A stretch of 8,854 bases of DNA from Deltaproteobacteria bacterium (GTDB taxonomy: Bacteria > Myxococcota_A > UBA9160 > SZUA-336), in assembly GCA_030673955.1 (NCBI GenBank), contig DAOVBF010000029.1, positions 1 to 8,854 on the forward strand, written 5' to 3'. The notes below the pieces were generated by a model. That model saw only the letters and a list, made by a program, of their open reading frames with translations. It made no database searches and was not told the DNA's origin. Within the stretch, counting starts at the first letter, position 1, and each line of letters starts with the position of its first letter. The position numbers and the translations under genes were made by a program. Of this stretch, positions 6,200 to 8,854 are shown piece by piece.

Positions 6200-7828
6200 A
6201 TGAAGCGCCCCACCAAGTTCGTTTTCGTGACCGGGGGGGTGCTCTCATCTCTCGGGAAGGGTCTCTCCTCCGCAGCGATGGGCGCGCTGCTCGAGGCCCG
6301 CGGGCTGAAGGTCAGCTTCCTCAAGCTGGACCCCTACCTGAACGTCGATCCGGGAACCATGAACCCGTTCCAGCACGGCGAGGTCTACGTCACGGACGAC
6401 GGGGCCGAGACCGACCTGGACCTGGGCCACTACGAGCGCTTCACCTCAGCGCGTCTCGGCCTCAGGAACAACCTCACCGCCGGGCGGGTCTACGAGCGGG
6501 TCCTGCAGCGCGAGCGCGAGGGAAAGTATCTGGGCGCGACGGTTCAGGTGATCCCCCACGTGACGGACACCATCAAGGAACACATCTGTGAGCTGCGGGA
6601 CGGGACCGACATAGTGATCGTCGAGGTGGGGGGGACGGTGGGCGACATCGAGTCCCTGCCTTTCCTGGAGGCGATCCGCCAGCTGCGCTCCGATCTGGGC
6701 CGAGACAACGTACTCTACGTGCACGTCGCGCCGGTGCCCTATATGGCGAGTGCCGGCGAGCTCAAGAGCAAGCCGGTTCAGCACAGCGTGAAGGAGCTGC
6801 GCTCCATCGGGATCGCCCCCGATCTCGTGCTCTGCCGCACCGACCGCTTCCTGCCGCGCAGCGTCAAGTCCAAGATCGCGCTCTTCTGCAATGTCGACGA
6901 GGAGGCGGTGATTACAGCCAAGGACGTGGAGACCGTCTACGAGCTGCCGCTCGTGCTGCACGGCGAGGGGCTGGACGAAGCGGTCGTCAGCCGGCTCAAC
7001 ATCTGGACGGGCGATCCGTCGCTGCAGCGCTGGGAGAACGTGGTGACGACGCTCAAGAACCCCGAGGGCCGGGTGCGGATCGCAATGGTCGGCAAGTACG
7101 TCGGTCTCACCGAATCCTACAAGAGCTTGAACGAAGCGCTGGCCCACGGCGGCATCGCGCACGGGGTGGGGGTCGATATCGAGTACGTCGACTCCGAGAA
7201 GCTGGAGGGGAACGCGCTGGATGTTCTGGCAGGGGTGGACGGGGTCCTCGTCCCGCACGGCTTCGGCCCGCGCGGTGCGGAGGGCAAGATCAACTCGGTT
7301 CGCTACGCGCGCGAACACGAGGTCCCCTACTTCGGCATTTGCTACGGAATGCAGTGCGCCGTGGTCGAGTTCGCGCGTGACCTCGCGGGCCTCGACGGGG
7401 CCAACTCGACCGAGATCGACCCCGAGACACCCCATCCGGTGATCGACTTCCTGCCCGAGCAGCAGGAGCAGGCCGAGACCGGCGGCACCATGCGGCTCGG
7501 CGCCTACCCCTGCCGGGTCGTGGCGGGCACGCTCGCTGCCCGGGTCTATGGCAAGACGGAAGTCTCCGAGCGGCATCGCCACCGCTACGAGTTCAACCCC
7601 GAGTACCGCGAGCGCCTCGAGGCGGCAGGGCTCGTCGTGTCGGGAATCTCACCCGACGGGCGGCTGGTGGAGGTCGTGGAGCTGCGCGACCACCCGTGGT
7701 TCCTGGGCTGCCAGTTCCATCCCGAGTTCAAGTCCAGCCCCTTTGCGCCGCATCCGCTCTTCCACAGCTTTGTGGGCGCCGCGGTGGAGCGGAAGGCACG
7801 AGCCGGGATGAGCTCCCCGCCGGCCTAG
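6200..7828 (+). CDS. pyrG: CTP synthase (glutamine-hydrolysing)
   Basis: CTP synthase aminates UTP to CTP using ATP and ammonia drawn from glutamine. The 542-residue length is normal. The N-terminal synthetase domain has [17 protein letters not shown] (9-25), [20 protein letters not shown] (43-62) and [17 protein letters not shown] (142-158). The C-terminal class I glutaminase domain starts near 293 and carries the triad Cys381 (GICYGMQ), His507 (QFHPE) and Glu509. The oxyanion-hole segment, normally PGGFG, reads PHGFG (352-356), and the residue after the catalytic Cys is Tyr rather than the more usual Leu or Phe. All catalytic triad residues are present, so activity is expected. It follows kdsB by 55 bases and supplies the CTP that KdsB consumes, a neighbourhood I recall from other Gram-negative genomes. 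The ATG at 6200 is the only start that fits the family N-terminus. Confidence 0.98.
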   Translation: MKRPTKFVFVTGGVLSSLGKGLSSAAMGALLEARGLKVSFLKLDPYLNVDPGTMNPFQHGEVYVTDDGAETDLDLGHYERFTSARLGLRNNLTAGRVYERVLQREREGKYLGATVQVIPHVTDTIKEHICELRDGTDIVIVEVGGTVGDIESLPFLEAIRQLRSDLGRDNVLYVHVAPVPYMASAGELKSKPVQHSVKELRSIGIAPDLVLCRTDRFLPRSVKSKIALFCNVDEEAVITAKDVETVYELPLVLHGEGLDEAVVSRLNIWTGDPSLQRWENVVTTLKNPEGRVRIAMVGKYVGLTESYKSLNEALAHGGIAHGVGVDIEYVDSEKLEGNALDVLAGVDGVLVPHGFGPRGAEGKINSVRYAREHEVPYFGICYGMQCAVVEFARDLAGLDGANSTEIDPETPHPVIDFLPEQQEQAETGGTMRLGAYPCRVVAGTLAARVYGKTEVSERHRHRYEFNPEYRERLEAAGLVVSGISPDGRLVEVVELRDHPWFLGCQFHPEFKSSPFAPHPLFHSFVGAAVERKARAGMSSPPA

Positions 7829-7846
7829 CAGGAGGGCGCGTCTCGC

Positions 7847-8605
7847 ATGCTACCCGAGCGGATCGAGGAGTGGACGGGCCGCACGGTCGTCTGCTTCGGC
7901 GCCCATCCCGACGACGATCTGCACGCTGCGGGAACGTTTGCGCGCCTGGTGGCGGCGGGGAACGCCGTGCATCTCGTCATGTACACCGACGATGACAAGG
8001 GTTCCCTGGACCGCAGCATGACGAGCGCCCGGTTGACGCAGATTCGCCGGCGCGAGCAGGAAAGCGCTGCCCGGGCCCTGGGGATCCCGCCGGAGAACCT
8101 GCACTGGCTGGGTCACGGCGACGGCGAGCTCGAGTACGTGGACCGCCGTGCGCTCTGTCGCGAGGCCGCCGCGCTCCTGCGCCGCCTACGCCCGGATGCC
8201 GTCTTCTCGTTCGATCCCGGGACCCACTGGGAGCAGTGGCACAAGAGCGATCACCGCAGCGCCGCCCAGAACACGCTGGATGCGATACGCGCCGCGCGTT
8301 GGCATCTGTATTTTCCCGAGTTCCTCGAGGCGGGGCTCGAGCCCTACGAGGTCCCCGTCTGCTTCTTCTTCGAGAGCCGCGAGCCGGACTACTTCGTGGA
8401 CATCGAGGCCACGCTTGCTCAGAAGATCGAGGCCTTCTGTGCACATGTTTCCCAGTTCGGGCGGCGGCTCTACAAGTACGAGCCGGAGCTGCATGCGGAG
8501 GACCGCGCCGCGTTCGACACGGCGATCCGGGACTACACGGCCTCGGTGGGCGCGCCCCACGGCCTGGCCTTTGCGGAGGCTTTCCGCCGCTTGACCGACC
8601 CCTGA
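7847..8605 (+). CDS. LmbE/PIG-L family zinc-dependent deacetylase
   Basis: The 252-residue protein has the LmbE/PIG-L fold signatures, a family of zinc enzymes that mostly remove acetyl groups from N-acetylglucosamine-type sugars (GlcNAc-PI, mycothiol and bacillithiol precursors, antibiotics). The zinc and catalytic motif AHPDDD lies at 19-24, where the last residue is usually Glu. It is followed by LHAAGTFARLVAAGN, a YTDDDKGS loop, an RRREQESAARALGI helix and LGHGDGEL. The second metal site is HKSDHRSAA (132-140), in which His136 is the likely zinc ligand; families usually show HPDH, so there is one extra residue. No signal peptide or membrane segment is seen, so it is probably cytoplasmic. 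A strong AGGAGGG (7830-7836) lies ten bases before the ATG and 18 bases separate it from pyrG, suggesting cotranscription. The substrate cannot be predicted; a sugar or cell-envelope role is only a guess from the kdsB context. Confidence 0.88.
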   Translation: MLPERIEEWTGRTVVCFGAHPDDDLHAAGTFARLVAAGNAVHLVMYTDDDKGSLDRSMTSARLTQIRRREQESAARALGIPPENLHWLGHGDGELEYVDRRALCREAAALLRRLRPDAVFSFDPGTHWEQWHKSDHRSAAQNTLDAIRAARWHLYFPEFLEAGLEPYEVPVCFFFESREPDYFVDIEATLAQKIEAFCAHVSQFGRRLYKYEPELHAEDRAAFDTAIRDYTASVGAPHGLAFAEAFRRLTDP

Positions 8606-8611
8606 GCTGTC

Positions 8612-8640
8612 TTGCGGTCCCGCAGGGGCTACCCTATAAG
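8612..8640 (+). promoter_or_regulatory. Sigma70-type promoter of the tRNA pair
   Basis: TTGCGG (8612-8617, the TTG core of the -35) and TATAAG (8635-8640, 5 of 6 to the -10) are exactly 17 bases apart. Transcription would start around 8647, only two or three bases before the mature 5' end of tRNA-Val. A 12-base interrupted palindrome, TGCGGTCCCGCA (8613-8624), overlaps the -35 box. No intrinsic terminator for the upstream gene is visible in this gap. Confidence 0.62.
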
Positions 8641-8649
8641 GTGCACTAT

Positions 8650-8724
8650 GGGCGATTAACTCAGTGGTAGAGTGCTACCTTCACACGGTAGAAGTCACAG
8701 GTTCAAATCCTGTATCGCCCACCA
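8650..8724 (+). tRNA. tRNA-Val (anticodon CAC)
   Basis: A complete cloverleaf can be drawn by hand. The acceptor stem GGGCGAT (8650-8656) pairs with ATCGCCC (8714-8720). The D stem is ACTC/GAGT, and the anticodon stem CTACC/GGTAG encloses the loop TTCACAC with anticodon CAC at 8682-8684. The variable loop has five bases, and the T stem ACAGG/CCTGT encloses TTCAAAT. The discriminator is A8721 and the CCA end (8722-8724) is encoded. It reads the valine codon GUG, common in this GC-rich genome. The next tRNA starts five bases later, so the two are surely on one transcript. Confidence 0.97.
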
Positions 8725-8729
8725 CGTAT

Positions 8730-8807
8730 GGCCCAGTAGCTCAGCCTGGATAGAGCACTAGCCTCCGGAGCTAGGTGTCGAAGGTTCGAATCCTGCCTGG
8801 GTCGCCA
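8730..8807 (+). tRNA. tRNA-Arg (anticodon CCG)
   Basis: The acceptor stem GGCCCAG (8730-8736) pairs with CTGGGTC (8797-8803) through one G-U pair. The D stem is GCTC/GAGC. The anticodon stem CTAGC/GCTAG encloses CTCCGGA with anticodon CCG at 8765-8767, reading the arginine codon CGG. The T loop is TTCGAAT. The T stem, GAAGG with CCTGC, has an A-G mismatch at its second pair (8781 with 8795). The discriminator is G8804 and the CCA end is encoded (8805-8807). The mismatch is unusual, but the rest is intact, so I expect a functional gene. Confidence 0.95.
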
Positions 8808-8854
8808 CAGAAAACCCTTTGTATTCAATGTCTTATGAGACTCGCTCGGGCGCG

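Noticed and set aside
6446..7582. Minus-strand open frame of 378 codons opposite pyrG
   Set aside because: It is a mirror of the conserved pyrG codons, with no recognisable domain and no ribosome binding signal that I can see.
8828..8854. Start of another gene at the right edge (ATG at 8828 or 8835)
   Set aside because: Only nine or fewer codons are visible, with no Shine-Dalgarno and no recognisable sequence.
1..8854. A new defence, mobile or CRISPR-type system
   Set aside because: I looked for direct repeats, terminal inverted repeats, transposase or nuclease motifs and unknown gene clusters. All the coding space is filled by recognisable housekeeping families.

Overview
The window is a compact, GC-rich stretch of bacterial core genome with every confident gene on the + strand: eight protein genes and two tRNA genes. 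kdsB (Kdo activation for lipopolysaccharide) points to a Gram-negative cell. The order leuA-leuB-usg/asd-truA-rplM-rpsI, followed by kdsB-pyrG, resembles what I recall from deltaproteobacterial-type genomes (Desulfobacterota, Myxococcota and relatives). That placement is an inference from memory; no rRNA or other taxonomic marker is present.

Bases 1-4387 hold a tightly packed set: leuA (only its first few codons lie outside the window), leuB, an aspartate-semialdehyde-dehydrogenase-like gene and truA. leuA and leuB catalyse steps of leucine synthesis. The third gene has the ASADH fold signatures but lacks the catalytic Cys and His, so it is best read as the Usg-type paralog. Its place directly before truA supports this, since usg was named for lying upstream of hisT/truA in E. 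coli. truA makes tRNA pseudouridines 38-40.

Bases 4388-4497 form a 110-base non-coding gap with a candidate promoter and GC-rich inverted repeats. rplM and rpsI (ribosomal proteins L13 and S9) follow with an ATGA overlap. kdsB starts only 10 bases after rpsI, at a GTG. After a 55-base gap comes pyrG (CTP synthase), then an LmbE/PIG-L-type deacetylase. pyrG supplies the CTP that KdsB uses to make CMP-Kdo, so the pair is functionally linked. The deacetylase may also act on sugars, but its substrate is unknown.

Bases 8606-8854 hold a good sigma70-like promoter, tRNA-Val(CAC) and tRNA-Arg(CCG) five bases apart, both with encoded CCA, and then a short AT-richer tail.

I found no mobile element, CRISPR array, defence system or evident new system; this is mostly housekeeping DNA. 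The points worth a second look are residue-level: the apparently inactive ASADH paralog, active-site substitutions in PyrG, divergence in KdsB, LeuB and the PIG-L protein, and an A-G mismatch in the T stem of tRNA-Arg.
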